From Micromonospora siamensis (lineage in GTDB: Bacteria > Actinomycetota > Actinomycetes > Mycobacteriales > Micromonosporaceae), in NCBI RefSeq assembly GCF_900090305.1, contig NZ_LT607751.1, positions 5,022,001 to 5,086,000 of the forward strand: a stretch of 64,000 nucleotides of DNA. Direction: 5' to 3'. Numbering within the stretch: the stretch's first letter is position 1; the number at the start of each line of letters is the position of its first letter. The translations under genes were made by a program, and so were the position numbers. This document shows positions 43,180 through 51,468 of the stretch, piece after piece. A model generated the notes under the pieces. That model was given only the letters and a program-made list of their open reading frames with translations, ran no database searches and was not told where the DNA came from.

Positions 43180-43848
43180 ATGACCACTAGCCCGACACCG
43201 GCGACCCGTACCAAGGTCCTCCTTGTCGACGATCACGACCTCATCCGCAAGGGGCTGCGGCACGCCTTCGAGCGGGACCGGCAGTTCGAGGTCGTCGGCG
43301 AGGCGGCCACCGCGGCGGAGGGCGTACGGCAGGCCGGTGCGCTCCAGCCCGACGTGGTGATCATGGACCTGCGCCTGCCCGACGGCAGCGGCCTGGAGGC
43401 CACCCGCGCGCTGCGCAAGTCCAGCGCCACCATGGGCATCGTGGTGCTCACCATGTACGCCGGCGACGACCAGCTCTTCGGCGCACTGGAGGCCGGGGCG
43501 AGCGCGTTCGTGCCGAAGACCGCGCCGGCCGACGAGGTGGTCGCCGCCGCCCGGCACGCCGCCTCCTCCCCCAGCGCGTTCACCGCGGCCGACCTGGCCG
43601 AGGCGATGAAGCGCCGGCTGGCCCCGTCCGGCCCGCAGCTCTCCCCGCGGGAGGGCCAGGTGCTGCGGCTGCTCGCCGACGGCATGAGCGTCGCCGGCAT
43701 CGCCAAGCAGCTGTTCGTCAGCGAGTCCACCGCCAAGACGCACATCTCGAAGCTCTACGAGAAGCTCGGCGCCGCCAACCGGGCCCAGGCCCTGATGACC
43801 GCGCTGCGGCTCGGTCTGCTCGAGGCGCCGGACGCCCCGAAGTTCTGA
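43180..43848 (+). CDS. NarL/FixJ-family response regulator
   Basis: A 222-residue response regulator, partner of the upstream kinase. The receiver domain begins TKVLLVDDHDLIRKGLRHAF, with the phosphoacceptor aspartate in VVIMDLRLPDGSG and the switch lysine in AFVPKTAPADE. The C-terminal LuxR-type helix-turn-helix is LSPREGQVLRLLADGMSVAG and AKQLFVSESTAKTHISKLYE. ATG at 43180 follows AAGGGGAG that overlaps the kinase stop. Targets are unknown. The transcript ends at a hairpin 14 bases beyond the stop. Confidence 0.94.
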   Translation: MTTSPTPATRTKVLLVDDHDLIRKGLRHAFERDRQFEVVGEAATAAEGVRQAGALQPDVVIMDLRLPDGSGLEATRALRKSSATMGIVVLTMYAGDDQLFGALEAGASAFVPKTAPADEVVAAARHAASSPSAFTAADLAEAMKRRLAPSGPQLSPREGQVLRLLADGMSVAGIAKQLFVSESTAKTHISKLYEKLGAANRAQALMTALRLGLLEAPDAPKF

Positions 43849-43862
43849 CCCACCGCACCGAC

Positions 43863-43911
43863 CGAGAGGTCCGTGTCCCGCCGGGGTGACCCGGCTGGCA
43901 CGGGCCTCTCG
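43863..43911 (+). terminator. Hairpin after the response regulator gene
   Basis: CGAGAGGTCCGTG pairs with CACGGGCCTCTCG over 13 positions with one G-U pair, around a 23-base loop. The remaining bases up to 44051 hold no gene. Confidence 0.65.
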
Positions 43912-44051
43912 CGCGTACGGGGATCGATCGGCCCTGGTCACGCGGTGCGGGACGGCCCCGGCTCTTCTCACCCGGGGCCGGGAGGGGCACAATACGCCGG
44001 GTGGCCCGCAGGGCCGACCATTCCCGCGTTGTCCACCAAAAGGGGTCAGGC

Positions 44052-44861
44052 ATGCAGCGGCCGGACTGGGCACCCGACACCATCGACATCGAACGCCCCA
44101 GCGTGGCCCGCATGTACGACTACTACCTCGGCGGCTCGCACAACTTCGCCCCCGACCGGGCCGCCGCCCGGGCGATGATGGCGGCCGTGCCCGAGGCCCC
44201 GCTGATGGCCCAGGCCAACCGGGCGTTCCTGCGCCGGGTGGTGCAGCACCTGGCCGAGTCGGGGGTGCGGCAGTTCCTCGACATCGGCTCGGGCATCCCC
44301 ACCGTCGGCAACGTGCACGAGATCGCCCAGCGGGTCGCCCCCGACTCCAGGGTGGTGTACGTGGACGTCGACCCGGTGGCGGTGGCGCACAGCCGGGAGA
44401 TCCTCGCCGGCAACGACCGGGCCACCGTGATCCAGGAGGACCTGCGGCGGCCGGCGGCGATCCTGGCCCACCCGGAGGTCACCCGGCTGCTCGACTTCTC
44501 CGAACCGGTCGCCGTGATGATCGTGGCGGTGCTGCACTTCATCGCGCCCGAGGACCGGCCGGCGGAGATCCTGCGTACCCTGCGGGACGCGCTGGCCCCC
44601 GGCAGCCACCTGGTGCTCTCCCAGGCCAGCGACGACGGCCGGGACGGCACCGGCGAACGGGCCGAGGCCGAGCGGGTCTACCGGCGCACCGACAGCCAGC
44701 TCTGGATCCGCGGCCGACGGGAGATGATCGACCTCTTCGACGGCTTCGACCTGGTCGAGCCCGGGGTGGTGTGGGTGCCGCAGTGGCGGCCGGAGTCGCC
44801 GGAGAGCGCCGAGGACGCCGAGCGGGCGGTCTTCATGGGCGGCGTGGGGCGGCTGTCGTGA
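44052..44861 (+). CDS. SAM-dependent methyltransferase of the DUF574 (PF04672) family
   Basis: A 269-residue methyltransferase-fold protein. The N-terminal family motif is DTIDIERPSVARMYDYYLGG followed by SHNFAPDR, the SAM-binding site is RQFLDIGSGIPTVGNVH, then VVYVDVDPVAVAHSREIL. VAVMIVAVLHFIAPEDRP and LVLSQASDDG complete the pattern. This family is abundant in Streptomyces and relatives, with many paralogues and almost no known substrates. ATG at 44052 follows AAAGGGG. Its stop overlaps the GTG of the GGDEF-EAL gene by four bases, so it is co-translated with a c-di-GMP enzyme. The methyl acceptor cannot be inferred. Confidence 0.9.
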   Translation: MQRPDWAPDTIDIERPSVARMYDYYLGGSHNFAPDRAAARAMMAAVPEAPLMAQANRAFLRRVVQHLAESGVRQFLDIGSGIPTVGNVHEIAQRVAPDSRVVYVDVDPVAVAHSREILAGNDRATVIQEDLRRPAAILAHPEVTRLLDFSEPVAVMIVAVLHFIAPEDRPAEILRTLRDALAPGSHLVLSQASDDGRDGTGERAEAERVYRRTDSQLWIRGRREMIDLFDGFDLVEPGVVWVPQWRPESPESAEDAERAVFMGGVGRLS

Positions 44862-46618
44862 CCGGGGGACCGGAGGCCGACCGGTCCTGCCCGGGGACGT
44901 TCGCCCGGGCCTGGGCCAAGGCCGTCTCGGGCACCAGCTACCTGCCGATGACCCAGGCCCAGCTGGAGGCGCTGCTGCACCGGCTCACCGGGCGGCTGGC
45001 CGAGGCGCTGCGCTCCGAGCCGTTCGACCAGCGCATCGGGCAGCAGGTCGGCGCGGAGCTGGTCGCCGCGCACATCGCCTCCGCCGAGGGACTGGGCCGT
45101 ACCGTCGAGGTGATCCAGCTGCGGCTGCTGCGCGACCTGGGGCTGGTCGCCGACGACGGCGAGGACCGGATGGCGCGGCTGCTGGCCACGGTCGCCACCG
45201 GGTACGCCCGCGCGCTGCGCGACCGGACCCTCGACGAGCAGGAGTCCATCCGGCGGGCCGCCATGGTGGCCCGGGCGCAGGCCGAGCGGGCGCTGCGGGA
45301 CAGCGAGGCCCGGTTCCGGCACCAGGCCAACCACGACCCGCTCACCGGCCTGCCCAACCGCACCCTGTTCACCGAGCGGCTCACGGCGGCCATCGAGGGC
45401 CGGGGGGCGGACCGGGTCGGCGTCTGCTTCCTGGACCTGGACCGGTTCAAGGTGATCAACGATTCGCTCGGCCACCAGATCGGCGACCTGCTGCTGGTGG
45501 CGGTCGGTGAGCGGCTGCGCCAGGCCGTCGGCGAGCACCTGGTGGCGCGGCTCGGCGGCGACGAGTTCGTCATCCTGGTCGAACGCACCGGCGGCACCGA
45601 CGACGCGGTCCGGGTCGCCGAGACGGCGCTGGCCGCCGTCCGCCGACCGACGGTCGTCGCCGGGCACGAGCTCACCGTCTCGGCCAGCATCGGCATCGTG
45701 GAGCAGCCGGTCGACGGCACCACCCCCGGTGAGCTGATGCGGGCCGCCGGCAGCACCCTGCACTGGGCCAAGGCCGCCGGTGGGGCCCGCTGGTCGGTCT
45801 TCGACGCCGACCGCAACGAACGCGAGCTGGCCCGGTACGCGCTCTCCGCCGCCATCCCGACGGCGCTGGAGCGCGGCGAGTTCCTGCTGGACTACCAGCC
45901 GCTGACCTCGCTGCGCGACGGCACCGTCCTGGGGATGGAAGCGCTGGTGCGGTGGCGGCATCCCCAACGCGGGCTGCTGCGCCCGGACGCCTTCATCGGG
46001 CTGGCCGAGGAGACCGGGCTGATCGTGCCGCTCGGCGGCTGGGTGCTGGCCGAGGCCTGCCGGGAGGCGGCCGGCTGGGGCGACGGGTCGGGGCCCGCGC
46101 CGTTCGTCAGCGTGAACCTGGCGGTGCAGCAGGTCCGCCGGCCGGGGCTGGTGGACGAGGTGCGGCGGCTGCTGCGCCGCACCGGCCTGCCGCCGCGACG
46201 GCTCCAGCTGGAGCTGACCGAGAGCACCATGATGAGCACCGCCGAGGAGCCGGTCCGTGCCCTGCGGGTCCTGGCCGACCTGGGCGTCCGGATCGCCATC
46301 GACGACTTCGGCACCGGCTACTGCAACCTGGCGTACCTGCGGGGGCTGCCGGTGACCGAGCTCAAGGTGGCGGGCGAGTTCGTCACCGGCCTGCGCGCCC
46401 CGGAACCGGCGAGCCGCACCGACGAGCGGATCCTCGCCTCGCTGGTGTCGCTGGCCCACGCCCTGGACCTCACGGTGACCGCGGAGGGGGTGGAGACCGC
46501 GGAGCAGGCCGACCGGCTGCGGGCGATCGGCTGCGACGCCGCACAGGGCTGGCACTTCGGCCGCCCCGGGCCGGCCGGGCAGCACCTGGCCCGCTCCCCC
46601 GCCCTGTCCGGCACCTGA
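44858..46618 (+). CDS. GGDEF-EAL bifunctional diguanylate cyclase/phosphodiesterase
   Basis: A 586-residue cytoplasmic c-di-GMP enzyme. Residues 1-145 form a helical sensor-like region without recognised domain. The GGDEF domain (about 155-310) has HDPLTGLPNRTLF and an intact RLGGDEFVIL; the inhibitory RxxD site five residues before it is absent (VGEH), so product inhibition is not expected. The EAL domain has GMEALVRWRHP, VSVNLAVQQ, LELTEST, IAIDDFGTGYCNLAYL, ELKVAGEFV, TVTAEGVE and GCDAAQGWHFGRP, that is, all metal- and substrate-binding residues. Both activities are therefore possible. GTG at 44858 overlaps the methyltransferase stop. It is convergent with a degraded regulator. Confidence 0.93.
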   Translation: MTGGPEADRSCPGTFARAWAKAVSGTSYLPMTQAQLEALLHRLTGRLAEALRSEPFDQRIGQQVGAELVAAHIASAEGLGRTVEVIQLRLLRDLGLVADDGEDRMARLLATVATGYARALRDRTLDEQESIRRAAMVARAQAERALRDSEARFRHQANHDPLTGLPNRTLFTERLTAAIEGRGADRVGVCFLDLDRFKVINDSLGHQIGDLLLVAVGERLRQAVGEHLVARLGGDEFVILVERTGGTDDAVRVAETALAAVRRPTVVAGHELTVSASIGIVEQPVDGTTPGELMRAAGSTLHWAKAAGGARWSVFDADRNERELARYALSAAIPTALERGEFLLDYQPLTSLRDGTVLGMEALVRWRHPQRGLLRPDAFIGLAEETGLIVPLGGWVLAEACREAAGWGDGSGPAPFVSVNLAVQQVRRPGLVDEVRRLLRRTGLPPRRLQLELTESTMMSTAEEPVRALRVLADLGVRIAIDDFGTGYCNLAYLRGLPVTELKVAGEFVTGLRAPEPASRTDERILASLVSLAHALDLTVTAEGVETAEQADRLRAIGCDAAQGWHFGRPGPAGQHLARSPALSGT

Positions 46619-46627
46619 CCGCCGCGC

Positions 46628-46863
46628 TCAGGCCCGGGCCGGGACCGGCCGGCCGTCGTCGCCGTTCAGGTACGCCAGCACCGCCAGCACCCGCCGGTTG
46701 TCGTCGGTCGACGGCGGCATCCGCAGCTTGCCGAAGACGTTGTCGATGTGCTTGCTGACCGCCTTCTCGGTGACGAAGAGCCGGGCGGCGATCGCCGCGT
46801 TCGACCGGCCCTCCGCCATCAGGCCCGGCACCTCCCGCTCCCGGGTCTGGCCTGGCTCAGCGC
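46628..46863 (-). pseudogene. Remnant of a LuxR/NarL-type response regulator (DNA-binding end only)
   Basis: About 78 codons on the minus strand read QTREREVPGLMAEGRSNAAI followed by RLFVTEKAVSKHIDNVFGKL and VLAVLAYLNG, which is the C-terminal helix-turn-helix of a NarL-type regulator (normally LTPREREVL at the start). Upstream there is no receiver domain: the frame runs into low-complexity Arg/Gly/Ala codons with no homologous sequence. A complete regulator would need about 130 more residues and the space is only 120 bases before pimB'. It is probably a truncated leftover, although expression of a single-domain DNA-binding protein is possible. Confidence 0.7.
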
Positions 46864-46984
46864 GCGCCCGCCCAGCGGGGCAGGCCCGGCTCAGCGGGTG
46901 AACCACCGGGCTGGCGACACCTCCGCGCTGACCCGCTGCCCGGCCTCGTCCGCGGTGGAGAACCGGCGACAAGTCGACGGCGGC

Positions 46985-48109
46985 TCAGCCGGCGAGCAGG
47001 CTGGCCATCCGCTGCGCCTGGGTCTCCCAGCGCCACTCCCGCTCCACCCAGGCCCGCCCGGCCGCGCCCATCTGGCGGGCCAGGTCACGGTCGGCGAGCA
47101 GGGTGGCCACCCGGTCGGCGAGCTGGGCCACGTCCCGACCCCGCACCACGTACCCGGTCTCCCCCTCGCGGACCGCGTCCGGCGCGCCGCCGGAGTCACC
47201 GGCCACCACGGGCAGCCCGGTCGCGGACGCCTCCAGGTAGACGATGCCGAGCCCCTCGACGTCCAGGCCCCGGTTGCGGGTGCGGCACGGCATCGCGTAG
47301 ACGTCACCGGCCGCGTAGTGCGCCGGCAGCTCCGCCGTGGGCACCGAGCCGGTGAACACCACGTCCCGCTCCACGCCCACCTGCCGGGCCAGCTTCGCAA
47401 GCGTCGCCCGGTACGGCCCGCCGCCGACCACCAGCAGCGCCGCGTCGGGCACCCGGCGCCGGATCTCCGGCATGGCCCGGATCAGCATGTCCTGGCCCTT
47501 GCGGGGCACCAGCCGGGACACGCACACCACCACCGGGCGGTCGGCCAGCCCCAGCCGCACCCGGACCGGCTCGCCGTCCACCGACGGGTGGTAGGTGTCG
47601 GTGTCCACGCCCGGCGCCAACCGCTGCAGGTCCGTCACCCCGTGCAGGGCCCGGGCCAGCCGCACCCGGGTGTACTCGCCGAGGAAGGTCACCACGTCGG
47701 TGCTGCGGCCGATCCGGCGCAGCAGCCCCCGGGCGCCCGGCAGCGCCGCCCAGCCCACCTCGTGCCCGTGGGTCAACGCCACCACGCGCCGGATCTTGGC
47801 CCGCCGGCGCAGCCCGCCCCCGAGCAGCCCCAGCGGCGCCGCGGCCCCGAACCACACCGTGTCGCAGTCGTACGACCGGGCCAGCTCCGCCGCCCGCCGG
47901 GCGACCAGCGGGGTGGGCAGCAGCACCCGGGTGCGTTCCCGGACCACCTCGAACGGCTGGTCGGCGTCGAACTTCTCGGCCCCGCGCCAGCTCGACGCGT
48001 AGACCACCACCGAGCCGGACGGCTGCCGCACCGCGAGGTTGTGCACGAAGGACTGGATGCCGCCGGGTCGCGGCGGGAAGTCGTTGGTGATCAGCAGCGT
48101 CCGGGTCAT
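46985..48109 (-). CDS. pimB: GT4 glycosyltransferase, PimB'-like mannosyltransferase
   Basis: A 374-residue GT-B glycosyltransferase. The N-terminus is LLITNDFPPRPGGIQSFVHN, the donor-binding domain has VVCVSRLVPRKGQDMLIRAM, and the GT4 ExxxxxxxE motif is in GLDVEGLGIVYLEASATGLP. These are hallmarks of PimB' (Rv2188c), which adds the second mannose to phosphatidylinositol mannosides using GDP-mannose at the inner membrane face. The neighbouring FadD15-type gene in the same block matches the mycobacterial order. ATG at 48109 overlaps the stop of the M48 peptidase by four bases, so translation is coupled. Confidence 0.88.
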   Translation of the reverse strand: MTRTLLITNDFPPRPGGIQSFVHNLAVRQPSGSVVVYASSWRGAEKFDADQPFEVVRERTRVLLPTPLVARRAAELARSYDCDTVWFGAAAPLGLLGGGLRRRAKIRRVVALTHGHEVGWAALPGARGLLRRIGRSTDVVTFLGEYTRVRLARALHGVTDLQRLAPGVDTDTYHPSVDGEPVRVRLGLADRPVVVCVSRLVPRKGQDMLIRAMPEIRRRVPDAALLVVGGGPYRATLAKLARQVGVERDVVFTGSVPTAELPAHYAAGDVYAMPCRTRNRGLDVEGLGIVYLEASATGLPVVAGDSGGAPDAVREGETGYVVRGRDVAQLADRVATLLADRDLARQMGAAGRAWVEREWRWETQAQRMASLLAG

Positions 48110-49365
48110 CGACCGGTCTCCCTGGCGTAGGCGCGGGCAGCGGCCATCCGCTCCACGGTGGACGGGTGGGACGCCGACCAGAGCCGCTCCCAGCGGGGCG
48201 GGTCGGGGTCGGCCAGGTTGACCCCGGCCAGCCGGCGCTGCATCGCCTCGAAGGTCACCGGGTCGCCGGTCAGGGCGAGCGCGTGCGCGTCGGCCCGGGC
48301 CTCGACCCGGCGGGACACCAGCGCCTGCACCGGCCCGGCGACCAGCCCGACCACGGTGACCAGGGCGAGCAGCAGCGGGAACGCGCGCGGCTCGGCGACC
48401 GAGTCGACCCCGGCCAGCCGCAGCAGCGCCGACCAGGAGCCGAGCAGGTAGAGCCCGACCACGGCCGTCGCCGCACCCAACGCGCCGAGCAGGGTGCCGG
48501 TCCAGACGTCGCGGTCCTTCGCGTGCCCGAGCTCGTGCGCCACCACGCTGGTCACCTCGGCCGGGGTGGCCTCGCGCAGCAGGGTGTCGTAGACCACCAC
48601 CCGGCGGGTCGGCCCGAGCCCCGAGACGTACGCGTTGACCGCCCGGGTACGCCGCGACGCGTCGGCCACCAGCACGTCGCGCACCGGCACCCCGTCCCGG
48701 GCCGCCATGCTGGTCAGCTCGGTGCGCAGCGGGCCGGACTCCATCGGGGTGAACCGGTTGAACACCGGCTCGACCAGCACCGGCAGCACGAAGGAGAGGA
48801 GCACCACCAGGCCGGCCGCACCGGCCGCGCCGAACGCCCACCACCAGCGTGGGGCGAGCCGGGTCACCGAGTAGAAGCCGAGTAGCGCGATCGCGGCGAT
48901 CACCGCGCTGACCGCGTACGACTTCAGCAGGTCGCCCGCCCAGCCACCCCAGCCGTGGGTGCTCAGGCCGTAGCGGCTGAGCACGCTCTGCCGCCAGGCG
49001 GCGAACGGCAGGGTGAGCAGATCGGCGAGGAGGGAGACGGCCAGCCCGCCGAGCACCGCCTGGGCCACCCAGTGGTCGCCGAACGGCCGGCCGACGGCCT
49101 CGACCAGGCGGGAGCCCAGCGGGGTCAGCCCGAGCGCCAGCGCCACCAGCAGGCCCACGACCAGCGCGCCGTAGCCGCCGGGGCGCAGCGCGGCGTGGAA
49201 CGCCCGCCCCCGGGCGACCTGGTCGGCCGGCAGCTCCCGCAGCGCGGCGAGCTGGTCGGCCCGGGGCGCCGGCGGGCGGGCCCACGGAATCAGCAGGGCG
49301 GCGGCCAACAGCAGCGCGACGACCAGACCGGCGAAGGCGAGCACCGCCCACCCGCGCGGGCTCAT
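48106..49365 (-). CDS. M48-family membrane metallopeptidase
   Basis: A 419-residue CAAX/HtpX-type zinc peptidase. Several membrane helices fill the first 210 residues; the zinc site is SVVAHELGHAKDRDVWTGTL (HExxH) with a downstream glutamate in VSRRVEARADAHALALTG. NAYVSGLGPTRRVVVYDTLL is also conserved. It is of the Ste24/CaaX-protease size class. Bacterial members process membrane proteins or take part in quality control; the substrate is unknown. ATG at 49365 follows GAGAGTCAGGG. It is the upstream gene of the peptidase-pimB' pair. Confidence 0.92.
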   Translation of the reverse strand: MSPRGWAVLAFAGLVVALLLAAALLIPWARPPAPRADQLAALRELPADQVARGRAFHAALRPGGYGALVVGLLVALALGLTPLGSRLVEAVGRPFGDHWVAQAVLGGLAVSLLADLLTLPFAAWRQSVLSRYGLSTHGWGGWAGDLLKSYAVSAVIAAIALLGFYSVTRLAPRWWWAFGAAGAAGLVVLLSFVLPVLVEPVFNRFTPMESGPLRTELTSMAARDGVPVRDVLVADASRRTRAVNAYVSGLGPTRRVVVYDTLLREATPAEVTSVVAHELGHAKDRDVWTGTLLGALGAATAVVGLYLLGSWSALLRLAGVDSVAEPRAFPLLLALVTVVGLVAGPVQALVSRRVEARADAHALALTGDPVTFEAMQRRLAGVNLADPDPPRWERLWSASHPSTVERMAAARAYARETGR

Positions 49366-49479
49366 GCCCTGACTCTCATGCCGCCGCTCCTCCCGCCGTG
49401 AGCGCCCATCCTATGGTCCGCGCCGCGCGGACCCGGTCTCGGTGCTCGACCCGGAGGTCGGCGGCTCGGCGGGGGCCGG

Positions 49480-49701
49480 TCAGGCGACCCGGCGGTCGCG
49501 GTCGGCGCGCCGACGACCCGCGGGCCGGGTCTCCGTCTCCAGCACTTCCACCTCGAAGCCGGCGAGCGCGAACATCTCGACGGCCCGCCGCTCGGCCGAG
49601 CCGAGCCGGGCCGCCGGCGAGTCCACGTCGAGCAGGGCGGTCACCAGGCAGTCCGAGCAACCCCGGCCGCGGATCCCGCACCCGTCGCAGTCGATGAGCA
49701 T
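49480..49701 (-). CDS. Small zinc-ribbon-like hypothetical protein
   Basis: A 73-residue protein, MLIDCDGCGIRGRGCSDC at the start. The CxxC and CxxC pairs five residues apart resemble a metal-binding knuckle. Then come LVTALLDVD, RAVEMFALAGFEVEVLETET and an Arg/Asp-rich tail. Short proteins of this kind lie beside pimB' and the Rv2191-like nuclease in other actinobacteria, as I recall. Two consecutive ATGs exist; the second, at 49701, is better spaced from AGGAGG. Function unknown. Confidence 0.7.
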   Translation of the reverse strand: MLIDCDGCGIRGRGCSDCLVTALLDVDSPAARLGSAERRAVEMFALAGFEVEVLETETRPAGRRRADRDRRVA

Positions 49702-49895
49702 CATGCCTCCTGACGCTGTGCGGCGGCGGGCGGGACGAACCTCGTCACCACCCGGCCACCGTCGGTCAGGTCGGACACTAGCCGCGGGGTACGACACAAC
49801 CGGACAACCAGTGATCAACAGCAACATGCGGCAACCTGTGCCATGGGCACGCGACAGCCGTGCCGCATCCCGCCGACCCGGGTCCCGGCCCGGGG

Positions 49896-51341
49896 TCAGG
49901 AGCGGGACAGGCGCCGCAGCAGCGAGTCGGCCCCGAGCGGGTACGCGCCGTGCCGGCGTACCCCGTCGGCGACCTCGCGGTCGGAGGAGACCACGACGAC
50001 CGGCCGCCCGGCCGGCTCGGCCCGGACCAGGCGCCGGATCAGCTCGTCGGCGGTCTCACCCTTGCGGGAGAAGAGCACCCGCACGCCGCGCGGCGCGGGT
50101 GGCAGGCCGTGCATCCGCTCGGCGCCGTCGAAGACCACGGTCACCTCGTCGCTGGTCTGCGCGGCGATCCCGCCGAGCCCGGCGATGAGGCGTTTGCGCT
50201 GCTGCTCGAGGGACATCTCACCGAAGCCGCGCTTGGTGACGTTGTAGCCGTCCACCACCAGGTGGGCGCGGGGCAGCGCGAGGAGCTGATCGAGGCGGGC
50301 CGGGTCGTCGGTGTCCCGGGCCCGGGCGGCCGGGCCGGTCGCGCCGGCCGGGTTGTCGGCGAACGCGTCGGCCACGAAGTCGGCCGGCAGCCGCTCCACC
50401 GGGTCCAGGGCCAGCTCGCGACGCAGGCCGACCGCCGCCTGGCCGATGGTCTCCAGGAGCAGCCAGAGCCGGGCGTCGTCCACCGAGCGGGCCTCCTTGG
50501 CGCTGGCCCGGGCGACCCCGGCCGCGGCCTCCGCCTCGGCCAGGCGGGCCCGGGCCCGGCGCAGCTCCGCCTCGGTGTCGGCAGTGGCGCGGGCCGCCCG
50601 CCCCCGCTCGGTGGCGAGCAGCTCGGCCGCCTTGCGCTCGCGGGCCTGGGTCTCCCGCAGGGTCCGGTTGAGCTGCCGGGCCTCCTCCCGCAACTGGCCG
50701 AGCTCCTCGCGGACCCGGGCCAGCTCGTCGCGGAGCTTCTCCGCCTCGACGCGGGCCACCGCCCGGTCGTGCTCGGCACGGGTGGCCCGCTGCTCGGCCT
50801 CGCGGACCAGCTCCGCCACCACCGCGCTGTCCGCCTCGGCGCGGACCGCCGCGCCACTGGCCTCGATCAGCTCCCGCCAGCCCCGCGGCCGGGCGAGGTA
50901 GGCCAGCGCGGCCACCTCGACCGGGTCGGCGGCGGCGGGCGCGGTGCCCTCCACCACGGCGGCGCCGAGGTCGCCGGCGTCGGTGACCACCCGGGCGGTG
51001 ACCCGCTGCCGGAACAGCGGATCGGCAGTGAGCTGGGCGGCGATCATCGGGGCGCCGAGCCGGGCGCGCCGGTTGGGCGCGAACTTGGCCACCCGGCGCA
51101 GCGGCACCGGCACCTCGTCGAGGGGCAGGCCGGGCAGCACGGCGGCGGTGAGGGCCACGATCCGCTGCCGGACCGGCTCGGGCAGGGTCGGCTCCGGCTC
51201 GGGCGGCACCGCGCCCTCGGCGGGACCGGGCCGCCCGGGATGGCCGTCGAGCGCCTCGGCGGAGCCCTCACCGGCGCCCTGCGCGGCGGCGACCGGCTCC
51301 TGCGGCGGGAGCTGACCGTCGGACGGGTCGGTGAGGGGCAT
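49896..51341 (-). CDS. NYN-domain (PIN-like RNase) protein with long coiled coil
   Basis: A 481-residue protein. The first 50 residues are Pro/Gly-rich; residues about 55-165 form an unknown helical domain (VLPGLPLDEVPVPLRRVAKF); about 170-270 is a strong coiled coil. The C-terminal 160 residues form an NYN/PIN-type nuclease domain: HLVVDGYNVTKRGFG, VTVVFDGAERMHGLPPAPRG, VLFSRKGETADELI and VVVSSDREVADGV supply the four acidic metal-binding residues. This is the YacP-like type seen in many Gram-positives and probably cleaves RNA. ATG at 51341 follows GGGAGA. It is divergent from the exonuclease/UvrC-like gene. Confidence 0.88.
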   Translation of the reverse strand: MPLTDPSDGQLPPQEPVAAAQGAGEGSAEALDGHPGRPGPAEGAVPPEPEPTLPEPVRQRIVALTAAVLPGLPLDEVPVPLRRVAKFAPNRRARLGAPMIAAQLTADPLFRQRVTARVVTDAGDLGAAVVEGTAPAAADPVEVAALAYLARPRGWRELIEASGAAVRAEADSAVVAELVREAEQRATRAEHDRAVARVEAEKLRDELARVREELGQLREEARQLNRTLRETQARERKAAELLATERGRAARATADTEAELRRARARLAEAEAAAGVARASAKEARSVDDARLWLLLETIGQAAVGLRRELALDPVERLPADFVADAFADNPAGATGPAARARDTDDPARLDQLLALPRAHLVVDGYNVTKRGFGEMSLEQQRKRLIAGLGGIAAQTSDEVTVVFDGAERMHGLPPAPRGVRVLFSRKGETADELIRRLVRAEPAGRPVVVVSSDREVADGVRRHGAYPLGADSLLRRLSRS

Positions 51342-51455
51342 GTGGCAAGTCTCCCACCGCGACCGGGCCCACCGCCTGGTGAGTGAGCCGATCTCTCATC
51401 CTAGACCGGTGGTGACGCCTGAGGCCGTTGGGACGGGAGTGTCGGACCGGGGCGT

Positions 51456-51461
51456 TACGGT
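51456..51461 (+). promoter_or_regulatory. -10 element of a leaderless nuclease-fusion promoter
   Basis: TACGGT, 7 bases, then the GTG at 51469. It decides between several possible in-frame starts upstream. Confidence 0.5.
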
Positions 51462-51468
51462 GCCGCGC

